From an uncultured Candidatus Saccharibacteria bacterium (GTDB taxonomy: Bacteria > Patescibacteriota > Saccharimonadia > Saccharimonadales > UBA4665): a DNA stretch of 64,000 nt. Position 1 is the first letter of the stretch. Each line of letters begins with the position of its first letter. The notes beneath the pieces were generated by a model that saw only the letters and a list, made by a program, of their open reading frames with translations, did no database searches and was not told where the DNA came from. Position numbers and translations under genes: made by a program. Location of the stretch: contig CALBGR010000006.1 in NCBI GenBank assembly GCA_937892705.1, positions 1 to 64,000 on the forward strand, written 5' to 3'. Below are positions 17,563 to 24,318 of this stretch, one piece after another.

Positions 17563-18228
17563 ATGCGGATTAATAAATTTGTTGCTCTATCTACAGGCAT
17601 GGGTAGACGTGCCGCTGATGCCGCTATTGAAGCGGGCAGAGTACGTATCAACAACAAGCAGTCGGCAATTGGACAAACAGTGACACCCACCGACACTGTT
17701 ACACTTGACGGCAATGTAATTATGCTACCTACGTCCTACACCACGATTATACTCTACAAACCCGTAGGATACGTTTGTTCACGGAACGGACAAGGAAGCA
17801 AAACAGTATACGACCTGCTACCCAAGCAACTCCACAGCCTCAAACCAGTAGGGCGACTTGACAAAGACTCTTCTGGACTCTTGCTCATGACCAATGACGG
17901 GAATTTGGCACACGAATTAACTCATCCAAGCCACCATAAAACAAAAATCTATGATATTAAACTTGATAAACCACTCATGCCGCTTCACAGACAAATGATC
18001 AGCGACTACGGCATCACTCTCGAAGACGGTCTCAGCAAACTACAGCTTGAACGTCTGCAAGACGGCAACGAAACAAGCTGGCGCGTCGCCATGCACGAAG
18101 GACGCAACCGCCAAATCCGCCGTACATTTGCAGCCCTTGGCTATACCGTTAAAAAACTCCATCGTATCCAATTCGGCACGTATTTATTGAACGACCTCAA
18201 GCCAGGCGAGTTTCAATATGTACCCTAA
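17563..18228 (+). CDS. RsuA/RluB-family rRNA pseudouridine synthase
   Basis: A 221-residue protein. An N-terminal S4 RNA-binding domain (about 1-60, MRINKFVALSTGMGRRAADA) is followed by the pseudouridine synthase domain with the catalytic Asp in PVGRLDKDSSGLLLMTNDG. The C-terminal GRNRQIRRTFAALGY is typical of the RsuA/RluB/RluE/RluF group. It makes pseudouridine in rRNA, probably 23S helix 90s or 16S U516; the exact site cannot be told from sequence. The stop overlaps that of the convergent neighbour by 4 bp. The transcript is predicted to be leaderless. Confidence 0.93.
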   Translation: MRINKFVALSTGMGRRAADAAIEAGRVRINNKQSAIGQTVTPTDTVTLDGNVIMLPTSYTTIILYKPVGYVCSRNGQGSKTVYDLLPKQLHSLKPVGRLDKDSSGLLLMTNDGNLAHELTHPSHHKTKIYDIKLDKPLMPLHRQMISDYGITLEDGLSKLQLERLQDGNETSWRVAMHEGRNRQIRRTFAALGYTVKKLHRIQFGTYLLNDLKPGEFQYVP

Positions 18229-18881
18229 TCTCCCGAAATTCCCGACCAAAGCCGTACGAACTTATTACCTTCAGGCTTTTCACCGACCGCTGCAAGTACC
18301 GCAATACCACCCGCTTCCATATGTTGATAAGACAGATTTTGAAATGTCTGTGCGATAAATATAGGGTTTGCTACAACTACCATACTTTTATCAAGCGAAT
18401 CATTTACAGGCTCTACGGCCGCTTTACCTAACTTAGCGTAAGCATAAAGTTCTTGCTTCCGACGGCCCTCAATAGGTACCACTATAGGTTCTGTATGCAC
18501 ATACTGCGTCGCAGTGCCAATCTCCCGAAACGACCCTGCAAGCATATCCATACTTACATCCAGACTCTTATTACCTTCTCTTGTTATATCTGGAACCATC
18601 ATTCTAATATCTACCGGCTCAGCCGCTTTAATAATACTGCTGTCTTTTAACATTCTTGCAATTCGCATCGCAGTACCAGCACGTAATTGCTCACTTGGTT
18701 TGTAGCCAAAATCACCGACAATTGCAATTTTACCGATATTATCACTCAGTGCCTGCTGGTCAACAGTAATCTGCTCTTTGCCAAGCCACCGATGCACACG
18801 CTGAAACAGTGATGTCCGCCCGCTATTCTCTGTAACAGCTTGTTGCTTTGCATCCTCTAAAATATTACGCGATAGCTCCAT
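18225..18881 (-). CDS. Protein of unknown function (about 218 aa)
   Basis: The ATG at 18881 is preceded by a strong AAGGAGGTG at ideal spacing, better than the GTG two codons upstream. The product starts MELSRNILEDAKQQAV and is soluble, mixed alpha/beta, with segments IGKIAIVGDFGYKPSEQLRA and SMVVVANPIFIAQTFQNLSY. I recognise no family; there is no signal peptide or membrane helix. The strong Shine-Dalgarno is unusual in this window, where many genes have none, and suggests fairly high translation. It is convergent with the pseudouridine synthase gene and divergent from der. Confidence 0.8.
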   Translation of the reverse strand: MELSRNILEDAKQQAVTENSGRTSLFQRVHRWLGKEQITVDQQALSDNIGKIAIVGDFGYKPSEQLRAGTAMRIARMLKDSSIIKAAEPVDIRMMVPDITREGNKSLDVSMDMLAGSFREIGTATQYVHTEPIVVPIEGRRKQELYAYAKLGKAAVEPVNDSLDKSMVVVANPIFIAQTFQNLSYQHMEAGGIAVLAAVGEKPEGNKFVRLWSGISGD

Positions 18882-19031
18882 GCACACCTCCTTTTGTTAT
18901 TTAAAAAATGCGGCAAAAAGCCACATTGCTCTATAGTAATAAGATTGAATTTCTGCCGTCTGTAGCATCTTTTACTAAAAAAGTGTGACCTTATGAGCAC
19001 AAATAATTATCAGCATACTATTTACAATAAA

Positions 19032-19060
19032 TTGTCAATATTTCCTATCTGTTGTACAAT
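19032..19060 (+). promoter_or_regulatory. Promoter TTGTCA-17-TACAAT, leaderless der mRNA
   Basis: Both hexamers are near consensus with 17-bp spacing. The -10 box ends 7 nt before the der ATG, so transcription should start at the start codon. This is the cleanest example of leaderless geometry in the window. Confidence 0.75.
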
Positions 19061-19067
19061 ATACTAA

Positions 19068-20429
19068 ATGAGTAAAAAAGTTCCTATTGTCGCGATTGTA
19101 GGCCGGGCAAATGTTGGAAAGTCCAGCCTTTTTAATGCTGTTTTGGAACGCAGAGAAGCCATTGTAGCCCGCGAAGCTGGCACCACACGTGACAGCATTA
19201 TGGCCAAAGCAGAGTGGGGCGATCACCAATTTTGGCTGGTAGATACTGCTGGTATGAAAGATGCCGAAGATGAGTTTGAGTTCACTATTCAGGAACAAAT
19301 CCAACAAGCAGCTGACAGCGCCGACATTATATGGGTAGTTGTCGAATCACACGTTGCAATCACCGAGGAAGATCGCAAAGTAGCCAAAATAGCACTCAGA
19401 AGCAAAAAGCCCGTATTTCTCGTACTAAACAAAATTGACAAACTCCGCGGTGAAAGCGCACCATTTGAACGTCTTGGTATTAAGCGCATTTTCCCCACCA
19501 GTACCACACAGCACCGCGGCATAGAAGCCTTGCTCGATGCCACCATCAGCGCAATCCCAAAGGCCACCATCCACGAAGATGATGACCGCATCCGTATAGC
19601 GCTGCTTGGCCGCCCGAATGTAGGAAAATCATATCTCTTTAATACCTTGGCTAAGAAACAGCAGGCTATTGTAGCCGATCGTGCTGGTACCACGCGTGAC
19701 ATTAACCGTACCATCGTACGTTATAAAGGTCGAGAGATTGAACTTATGGATACCGCCGGTATTCGACGAGCCGGCAAAATCGAACGAGGTATTGAACACT
19801 TCAGTGTACTGCGTAGCCTTGCAGCCATCGAGCAAGCCGACATCTGTCTGCTATTGATCGATGTCAATGAACTTGGCGTACAGCTTGATCAAAAAATCGC
19901 CGGTATGATCAAAGAAGCAGGCAAGGGCCTTATTATCGTAGTAAGTAAATGGGACATCGCCGAAGGCAAAGACGCCTACACACGCGATACACTGGCACCA
20001 CGTATTGCCGACACATTTAGTTTTGTGCCATGGGCACCCCTGATTTTTACTAGTGCTGTAACTGGTAAAAATGTAGCACAAATTTTCGAGCTTGCGCTTG
20101 AAATCGCCGAGCGCCGCACACAGCGCATAGCCACAAAAGATCTCAACCGTTGGCTGCAAACTGTCATCCACGAACACCCGCCAGCCGGTCTCAAAAATCA
20201 CCAGCCAAAACTCAACTACATGGTGCAAGAAACCGATAATCCTACCCCGGCATTCAAAATATTTGGTAGCCAAACTAAGTTTTTGCACTGGAGCTACAAA
20301 CGCTACTTAGAGCGAAATCTGCGTGAGCAGTATGACTTCACTGGTACACCAGTGCAGCTATGGTTCATCGAAAAACATATTCCACATAAACACCAGCATA
20401 GCCCCACCAAAGCACCTCGTCAGAAGTAA
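19068..20429 (+). CDS. der: Ribosome-assembly GTPase Der (EngA)
   Basis: A 453-residue protein with two tandem GTPase domains and a C-terminal KH-like domain, the diagnostic EngA layout. P loops are GRANVGKSS near residue 11 and GRPNVGKSY near 182. Switch and DxxG motifs VDTAGM and MDTAGI and the specificity motifs NKID and SKWD are present. It acts in maturation of the 50S subunit. The transcript is probably leaderless. It is a single-gene unit between an unknown divergent gene and the beta-helix gene. Confidence 0.97.
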   Translation: MSKKVPIVAIVGRANVGKSSLFNAVLERREAIVAREAGTTRDSIMAKAEWGDHQFWLVDTAGMKDAEDEFEFTIQEQIQQAADSADIIWVVVESHVAITEEDRKVAKIALRSKKPVFLVLNKIDKLRGESAPFERLGIKRIFPTSTTQHRGIEALLDATISAIPKATIHEDDDRIRIALLGRPNVGKSYLFNTLAKKQQAIVADRAGTTRDINRTIVRYKGREIELMDTAGIRRAGKIERGIEHFSVLRSLAAIEQADICLLLIDVNELGVQLDQKIAGMIKEAGKGLIIVVSKWDIAEGKDAYTRDTLAPRIADTFSFVPWAPLIFTSAVTGKNVAQIFELALEIAERRTQRIATKDLNRWLQTVIHEHPPAGLKNHQPKLNYMVQETDNPTPAFKIFGSQTKFLHWSYKRYLERNLREQYDFTGTPVQLWFIEKHIPHKHQHSPTKAPRQK

Positions 20430-20451
20430 CTACATTTATCTGATAGGCTGA

Positions 20452-20480
20452 TTGACTTTTTATATATTTTTTGATATAAT
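20452..20480 (+). promoter_or_regulatory. Strong promoter of beta-helix gene A
   Basis: TTGACT-17-TATAAT with a near-consensus -35 and perfect -10. The predicted start near 20487 makes the mRNA begin with AUUCUCGUAC, the exact reverse complement of 21070-21079 downstream of the gene. Confidence 0.85.
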
Positions 20481-20487
20481 ATAAATT

Positions 20488-20497
20488 ATTCTCGTAC
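20488..20497 (+). promoter_or_regulatory. 5' arm complementary to the mRNA 3' end (locus A)
   Basis: ATTCTCGTAC at the predicted 5' end of the mRNA. It pairs perfectly (10 bp) with GTACGAGAAT after the stop codon; the following CUU can extend the helix to AAG after a small bulge. Confidence 0.55.
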
Positions 20498-20525
20498 CTT
20501 TCCAGTCAAAAGTGAGGAGGTAGTT

Positions 20526-21053
20526 TTGACAAAAGCTCTAGAGAGAGGATTTATTGATCCCTCAGCGTCTGTAGATCCAACAGCCGAAGTCCACGCGACT
20601 GCTCGGGTCTATGAACGCGTAATTATCGACAGAGGCTCCAAAATCGGACCTGGCTCTGTAATCAAGCCCAGATCCACAATCAGCGCGAATGTCGATATCG
20701 GCTCGGACGTCGTGATCGGTGAGGGTGCCAAGATCGGTGAGGGCGCCAGGATCGGCTCGGACGTCGGGATCGACCCGAACGTCGTGATCGGTGAGTATGT
20801 CGTGATCGACAGAGGTGTCGTGATCGGTGAGGACGCCAGGATCGGTAAGGATGCCAACATCGGCCCGGACGTCGTGATCCGCGACGGTGCCAAGATCGGC
20901 CCGAACGTCGTGATCGGCGACGGTGCCAGAATTGGCGAATGGGTCAGGATCGGCGAAGGCGTCACCATCCCTGCCGGAGCAGTCATTCCGCCAAAAGCAG
21001 TTATCTATACGGAAGAAGACATCCTTCCGGAGTGGGTATCGACTCCAGCCTAG
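20526..21053 (+). CDS. Hexapeptide-repeat left-handed beta-helix protein A
   Basis: A 175-residue protein starting at TTG with a very strong GAGGAGGT ribosome site. About 25 consecutive hexapeptide units (patterns such as VVIGEG, AKIGEG, ARIGSD) cover residues 18-160 and should fold as a long left-handed beta-helix. A capping tail follows (VTIPAGAVIPPKAVIYTEED). Unlike LpxA-type or serine acetyltransferases, there is no catalytic loop His or partner domain, so it is probably structural or binding. The gene is GC-rich with C-ending codons, quite unlike its neighbours, which fits high expression. The minus-strand protein gene at 26713 shares the tail. Function unknown. Confidence 0.85.
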   Translation: MTKALERGFIDPSASVDPTAEVHATARVYERVIIDRGSKIGPGSVIKPRSTISANVDIGSDVVIGEGAKIGEGARIGSDVGIDPNVVIGEYVVIDRGVVIGEDARIGKDANIGPDVVIRDGAKIGPNVVIGDGARIGEWVRIGEGVTIPAGAVIPPKAVIYTEEDILPEWVSTPA

Positions 21054-21069
21054 CATCCACCTCTAAGGT

Positions 21070-21145
21070 GTACGAGAATACCCCGTTTTAGTCTCTGGTT
21101 TTTGCACTATAGGTGCGAAGGATAAGAAAGACTAGGCGGGGTATT
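21070..21145 (+). terminator. 3' arm and long terminator-like hairpin of locus A
   Basis: GTACGAGAAT is followed by a nested hairpin. The outer stem is GAGAATACCCCG/CGGGGTATTTTC (12 bp with one G-U), the middle stem AGTCT/AGACT and the apical stem GCAC/GTGC. The same plan recurs at 26704-26638 with different middle-stem sequence. The 3' side ends in UAUUUUC, a short U-run. Confidence 0.7.
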
Positions 21146-21213
21146 TTCATTTGGCTTAATACACCCTACACACAACTTGCGTACCATTACAGCTTAGTAC
21201 ATACTAGGCTATT

Positions 21214-21846
21214 ATGGCGTTACTGACGAAACGGCCGATTACAGAAACGGTGTCGCCGCTATTTACATTTAGCGCCAGTAAAACCATGCTCATTGTCGGA
21301 CTTGGAAACATAGGCGCAGAATACGACGGCACACGACACAATATCGGCTTTGCATGCATAGATAGATTTGCCGAAGAGCACAGTTTTGATCCCTGGGTAC
21401 ATAAAAAAGACCTAAAAAGCTTTATTACCCAACACACACTTGGCGATACCAGAGTTATTCTTGCCAAACCGACAACGTATATGAATCTCAGCGGTGAAGC
21501 CGTCCAAGCGGTTGCATCGTTTTATAAAATAGGTATTGATCATATAATCATCGTCGCAGACGAGCTGGATATTCCGTTTGGGCAAATCCGCATGCGGATT
21601 GGCGGCGGCGCAGCAGGACACAATGGTGTAAAATCGGTTATCCAGCATATTGGCGAAAACTTTGGCCGTGTACGTATTGGCATTGGCCCGAAACTACACG
21701 AAAAGCAAGACAGCGCTGATTTCGTACTTGCTACATTCAGCGAAACAGAACAGAAAAGACTACCAGACCTTACCCGAGAAGTAACGGCTATTCTGACCGA
21801 GATCATTTACGGCGGACAGTTGCATCCCGAAACCCGCAATTTTTAA
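21214..21846 (+). CDS. pth: Peptidyl-tRNA hydrolase
   Basis: Releases peptides from stalled peptidyl-tRNA. Family motifs are GLGNIGAEYDGTRHNIGF (active-site His and Asn), TYMNLSGEAV, DELDIPFG and GGGAAGHNGVKS; length from the family start is about 186 residues. Two starts are possible. A TTGCGT-17-CATACT promoter ends 8 nt before the ATG at 21214, the leaderless geometry common here, and gives a 24-residue extension. The ATG at 21286 (MLIVGLGNIG) fits the family better but has no ribosome site. I keep the longer form with this caveat. The stop overlaps the convergent gene by 4 bp. Confidence 0.93.
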   Translation: MALLTKRPITETVSPLFTFSASKTMLIVGLGNIGAEYDGTRHNIGFACIDRFAEEHSFDPWVHKKDLKSFITQHTLGDTRVILAKPTTYMNLSGEAVQAVASFYKIGIDHIIIVADELDIPFGQIRMRIGGGAAGHNGVKSVIQHIGENFGRVRIGIGPKLHEKQDSADFVLATFSETEQKRLPDLTREVTAILTEIIYGGQLHPETRNF

Positions 21847-22184
21847 GTGTTTGTCGTGTGGCTGCTGTTACTATCACCGTACAAGTAGGTATAACATTGT
21901 TCTTCAAGTATGTCTGCAACCCTGCCTTCACAGCCATCATATATTGCATCAATGATACTTCTAAGCACCAGCCGATCTAATTGAGCTTGACGCTCATTTC
22001 TAGAAGCATCAAGCGAATCTTCAAGTCCACATCTGAATGCAGTGATCTGCTCATCAAGCTCCCGGATACGTTCGTTAATAGCAAATGCCTGTTTACAGGC
22101 CTCTGGCCATGTCATTTTCGCTGCAACACCGGCGCGCTGTGCAACTTGTGCTTGCAGCTCAATTCCGGTGTCATCATACCTCAT
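21843..22184 (-). CDS. Small helical protein of unknown function (113 aa)
   Basis: A 113-residue soluble protein, largely alpha-helical, with a coiled-coil-like middle (AINERIRELDEQITAFRCG) and a Cys- and Tyr-containing end. AAAGG lies upstream of the ATG. It starts 5 bp after the end of a small frame-split ORF on the same strand, with which it probably forms an operon. I recognise no family. The helical, dimer-like appearance could suit a small regulator, but no DNA-binding motif is evident. Confidence 0.72.
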   Translation of the reverse strand: MRYDDTGIELQAQVAQRAGVAAKMTWPEACKQAFAINERIRELDEQITAFRCGLEDSLDASRNERQAQLDRLVLRSIIDAIYDGCEGRVADILEEQCYTYLYGDSNSSHTTNT

Positions 22185-22188
22185 ACGG

Positions 22189-22343
22189 TTATTGCCTTTC
22201 TGTCAGATATTTTTCTAGCTCCCAGGATTTTAGATTTATACCTTGCAACCAAGCGATTTTTTCACGTACTCAACAGGAACGTCTTGCAGTATTGCAACAC
22301 ACACCGCTGCCTCTTGAGCATTCAATCTATAAATCAATTCCAT
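22189..22343 (-). pseudogene. Small ORF split by a frameshift at an A6 run (about 51 aa)
   Basis: From ATG 22343 one frame encodes 35 residues (MELIYRLNAQEAAVCVAILQ...) and stops at 22236. Another frame continues smoothly as IAWLQGINLKSWELEKYL and stops at 22189. A -1 shift at the GTG AAA AAA TCG run joins them into about 51 residues of protein-like, helical sequence. A CATAAT box lies 9 nt before the ATG. This may be a pseudogene, an assembly error in a homopolymer or a programmed frameshift. It is followed after 5 bp by the 113-aa gene. Confidence 0.5.
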
Positions 22344-22364
22344 GTACAAAACATTATGTCATAA

Positions 22365-22683
22365 ATAAATGAGCCTCTAGAGGGGGTGGGCACCGCTAGA
22401 GGCTCATGTATCCCTTCAACTCAACCTCAGTGAAGCATCGAAACCTGCATTCCCGCCAAGGTTCGTGCCGGCTTAAAGCCATCCTTTCCGGACTCACTGT
22501 CCCACTACAGGGTAGAGCGAAGAGTTAAAGGGGTTAGTCTGTTTTAGAGCGTTGCCTACATTTGTAGGCGTCGCATAATTAAGTGGAGGGTAACAACTTA
22601 ACATGGCGCGCTCTAAAACAATCTAACAATTTGTTAGAATAGGGGGGTATAAGGTACGTAAACGCCCATACAAGCGCTTACAG
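22365..22683 (-). ncRNA. Structured non-coding RNA 2 (about 320 nt, family unknown)
   Basis: A consensus minus-strand promoter lies just upstream, and a terminator-like hairpin GAGCCTCTAG/CTAGAGGCTC (22405-22371) followed by AUUUAUUU ends it. The 5' end forms GUAAGCGC/GGCGUUUAC (one G-U, which would be A-C on the other strand). Next comes a three-way junction closed by GTTTTAGAGCG/CGCTCTAAAAC (22541-22551 with 22609-22619) holding hairpins GCCUAC-AAAU-GUAGGC and UUAAGU/ACUUAA. Then follows a domain closed by CCCUUUAACUC/GAGUUGAAGGG with inner CAGUGA/UCACUG. No coding sequence fits. RNase P, tmRNA and SRP signatures are absent. Confidence 0.7.
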
Positions 22684-22689
22684 GTTGCC

Positions 22690-22718
22690 ATTTTAGCAAA
22701 TATATTTCATTATGTCAA
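22690..22718 (-). promoter_or_regulatory. Consensus promoter of structured RNA 2
   Basis: TTGACA-17-TAAAAT on the minus strand; a full-consensus -35 and near-consensus -10 with ideal spacing. It lies back to back with the dprA promoter region. Confidence 0.8.
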
Positions 22719-22761
22719 TACTTTTTCATGATTTTGTATAAATAGCAATTTCATTTCGCTT

Positions 22762-23604
22762 ATGTCTACACCCGTTCCACCTCTGTTACAGACTATTCCA
22801 AACCCGCCGAAACAACTTTTCACTACAGGGGTAGAAATAGGCAAAATACTCTCGTATCCGCGCATCGCTATAGTAGGCAGCCGAAAAGTCAGCACTTACG
22901 GCAAACAAGTGACCAAGCAGCTTGCTTATGAGCTTGCCAAGCAGGGAATCGTTATCATCAGCGGTTTAGCATATGGCGTAGATATGATCGCTCATACTGC
23001 TGCACTTGATGCCGGTGGACTCACCGTCGCCGTACTGCCAACAGGTCTAGATAAGATTTATCCTGCCGCACACCGACAACTCGCGACCCGCATACAGGCT
23101 CACGGCATGCTTGTTACCGAATATCCAAACGGCACCAAGTCTTTTAAAGGCAATTTTATAGCACGCAACAGGCTGGTATCAGGACTGAGTGATGCAGTAC
23201 TCATTACTGAAGCCGCTGAAAACAGCGGCACACTGCATACCGCTCGATTTGCCATAGAGCAGGGGAAGAAGCTATTAGCCGTACCAGGCAATATCACCAG
23301 CCCTACAAGCGCTGGCACGAATCAGCTAATAAAAACTGGTGCAATAGTTGTAACCTGTGCAAACGATGTACTAAATGCACTCGGTATAACTACCACACCA
23401 CAAAAGAAAACCAAACCCACCAGCACTGATCCTCACGAACAAACCATCTTAGACTTGTTATTCGATGGCGTAACAGATGGCAACACCTTGCTGCAGGCCA
23501 GCGGTCTTAGTCTACAGGCGTTTCATCATGCAATGACCATGCTTGAAATTTCCGGCACCATACAGCCGCTTGGTAATGATCAATGGAAATTGCATGAGTA
23601 TTGA
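22762..23604 (+). CDS. dprA: DNA processing protein DprA
   Basis: A 280-residue DprA/Smf protein, which protects incoming single-stranded DNA and loads RecA during natural transformation. The Rossmann-like core shows IAIVGSRKVSTYG, ISGLAYGVDMIAH and the Arg-rich FIARNRLVSGLSDAVLITEA, then the GTLHTARFAIEQGK segment. A C-terminal winged-helix domain (about 215-280, HEQTILDLLFDGVTDGNTLL) is present. There is no N-terminal SAM domain. Natural competence genes are common in Saccharibacteria. The gene has its own promoter-like TATAAA about 20 nt before the ATG and stands alone. Its stop overlaps the promoter of the next unit. Confidence 0.95.
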   Translation: MSTPVPPLLQTIPNPPKQLFTTGVEIGKILSYPRIAIVGSRKVSTYGKQVTKQLAYELAKQGIVIISGLAYGVDMIAHTAALDAGGLTVAVLPTGLDKIYPAAHRQLATRIQAHGMLVTEYPNGTKSFKGNFIARNRLVSGLSDAVLITEAAENSGTLHTARFAIEQGKKLLAVPGNITSPTSAGTNQLIKTGAIVVTCANDVLNALGITTTPQKKTKPTSTDPHEQTILDLLFDGVTDGNTLLQASGLSLQAFHHAMTMLEISGTIQPLGNDQWKLHEY

Positions 23605-23629
23605 TTTTTTATTAAATTTGTAGTATAAT
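23601..23629 (+). promoter_or_regulatory. Promoter TTGATT-17-TATAAT of the ribozyme-associated gene
   Basis: A strong promoter overlapping the dprA stop codon. The transcript starts near 23636 and continues AGGGTTGTGTC, matching the start of the transcript from 9260-9288. A 5' hairpin (GUAGUA/UACUAC) follows. Confidence 0.75.
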
Positions 23630-23752
23630 AAACAGTAGTAGGGTTGTGTCAAGCGAAAGGAGTATTTACTACAAACATTTCCTTATTTTCTCGCTCAGAG
23701 AAATAGGCTGCATTACACCTACGTACCTTATCCATCGGGGGAGAGAATCACT

Positions 23753-24079
23753 GTGTCAGCAACAGCATTCAAGCCTTATACTCCATTCGAGGTCAGACTC
23801 GACTGGATCGCAAGCGCCCGTGTCCTGAACGTAGTATTCAGCGAGGACATCACTAATAACAAGGAGAAGAAGTACACACGCGACACCGTACACAAGATCA
23901 CCGACAAATTCATCCGTATGGTCCTGCTGGACATCTTCGAAGATAGGCATGTCAGACGCATCACCGTCAAGCGCCAAGGACTGGTGATTCATCACAACGG
24001 ATCGCGACAGGCCAGTCTGGAGGCGCGCGTGCTGATGGCACTGCGAAGCGCAGGTAAGACAGTCGTAGAGGTGAGATAA
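23753..24079 (+). CDS. Small basic protein of unknown function, followed by a hammerhead ribozyme
   Basis: A 108-residue protein starting at GTG, with GGGGGAG at 9-nt spacing. Sequence is SATAFKPYTPFEVRLDWIA onward, rich in Lys, Arg and Val, alternating strands and helices, ending AGKTVVEVR; no membrane helix. I recognise no family. Like the beta-helix genes it has C- and G-ending codons (AAG, ATC, GTC, CGC), a strong promoter, a strong ribosome site and a large 3' hairpin, which sets these four genes apart from their AT-rich neighbours and suggests high expression. The ribosome site can pair with the 3' UTR just before the ribozyme. Confidence 0.78.
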   Translation: MSATAFKPYTPFEVRLDWIASARVLNVVFSEDITNNKEKKYTRDTVHKITDKFIRMVLLDIFEDRHVRRITVKRQGLVIHHNGSRQASLEARVLMALRSAGKTVVEVR

Positions 24080-24091
24080 CGTCTTTCATCC

Positions 24092-24144
24092 ATGCGGCGG
24101 GGAATCAAGGCTCGAGCAACTTCTTGCTCGCCTCCCCGCCGCAT
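24092..24144 (+). other. Very stable 3' UTR hairpin
   Basis: A perfect 12-bp GC-rich outer stem ATGCGGCGGGGA/TCCCCGCCGCAT with an inner CGAGCAA/TTGCTCG stem. It is not followed by a U-run, so it looks like a protective or structural element rather than an intrinsic terminator. Confidence 0.75.
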
Positions 24145-24173
24145 ACCAGCACAGAGAACCTCCCTAGATGGAT

Positions 24174-24236
24174 TACATCACTCTATAACTGCCTAGTTAT
24201 ACTGATGAGTCCTGTTGTGAGGACGAAAGTGATGTA
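24174..24236 (+). ncRNA. Type III hammerhead ribozyme
   Basis: All core elements are present and in order. Stem III is TACATCAC (24174-24181) with GTGATGTA (24229-24236). The cleavage triplet is C-U-C, so cleavage is predicted after C24183. Stem I is TATAAC/GTTATA with a 6-nt loop; core CTGATGA is at 24202-24208; stem II is GTCC/GGAC with an 8-nt loop; core GAAA is at 24225-24228. Stems I and II are closed by loops and stem III is open, which defines type III. Every stem is perfectly paired. It sits in the 3' UTR of the small basic gene, 82 bp before topA. Confidence 0.93.
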
Positions 24237-24294
24237 TCACCTATAAAACCTCTTGCTTTTTGTTTTTATTTGCCGTATGCTTACGCTTTGTGTG

Positions 24295-24309
24295 TATAAT
24301 CCGTATACT
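24295..24309 (+). promoter_or_regulatory. topA -10 region
   Basis: TATAAT at 24295 and TATACT at 24304, 18 and 9 nt before the topA ATG. They give a very short or absent leader and separate topA from the ribozyme unit. Confidence 0.55.
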
Positions 24310-24318
24310 AAAACGCAT

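Noticed and set aside
20562..21056. Long minus-strand ORF antisense to beta-helix gene A
   Set aside because: It mirrors the 18-bp coding repeats of the plus-strand gene, has no ribosome site and its product is an artificial Asp/His/Val repeat.
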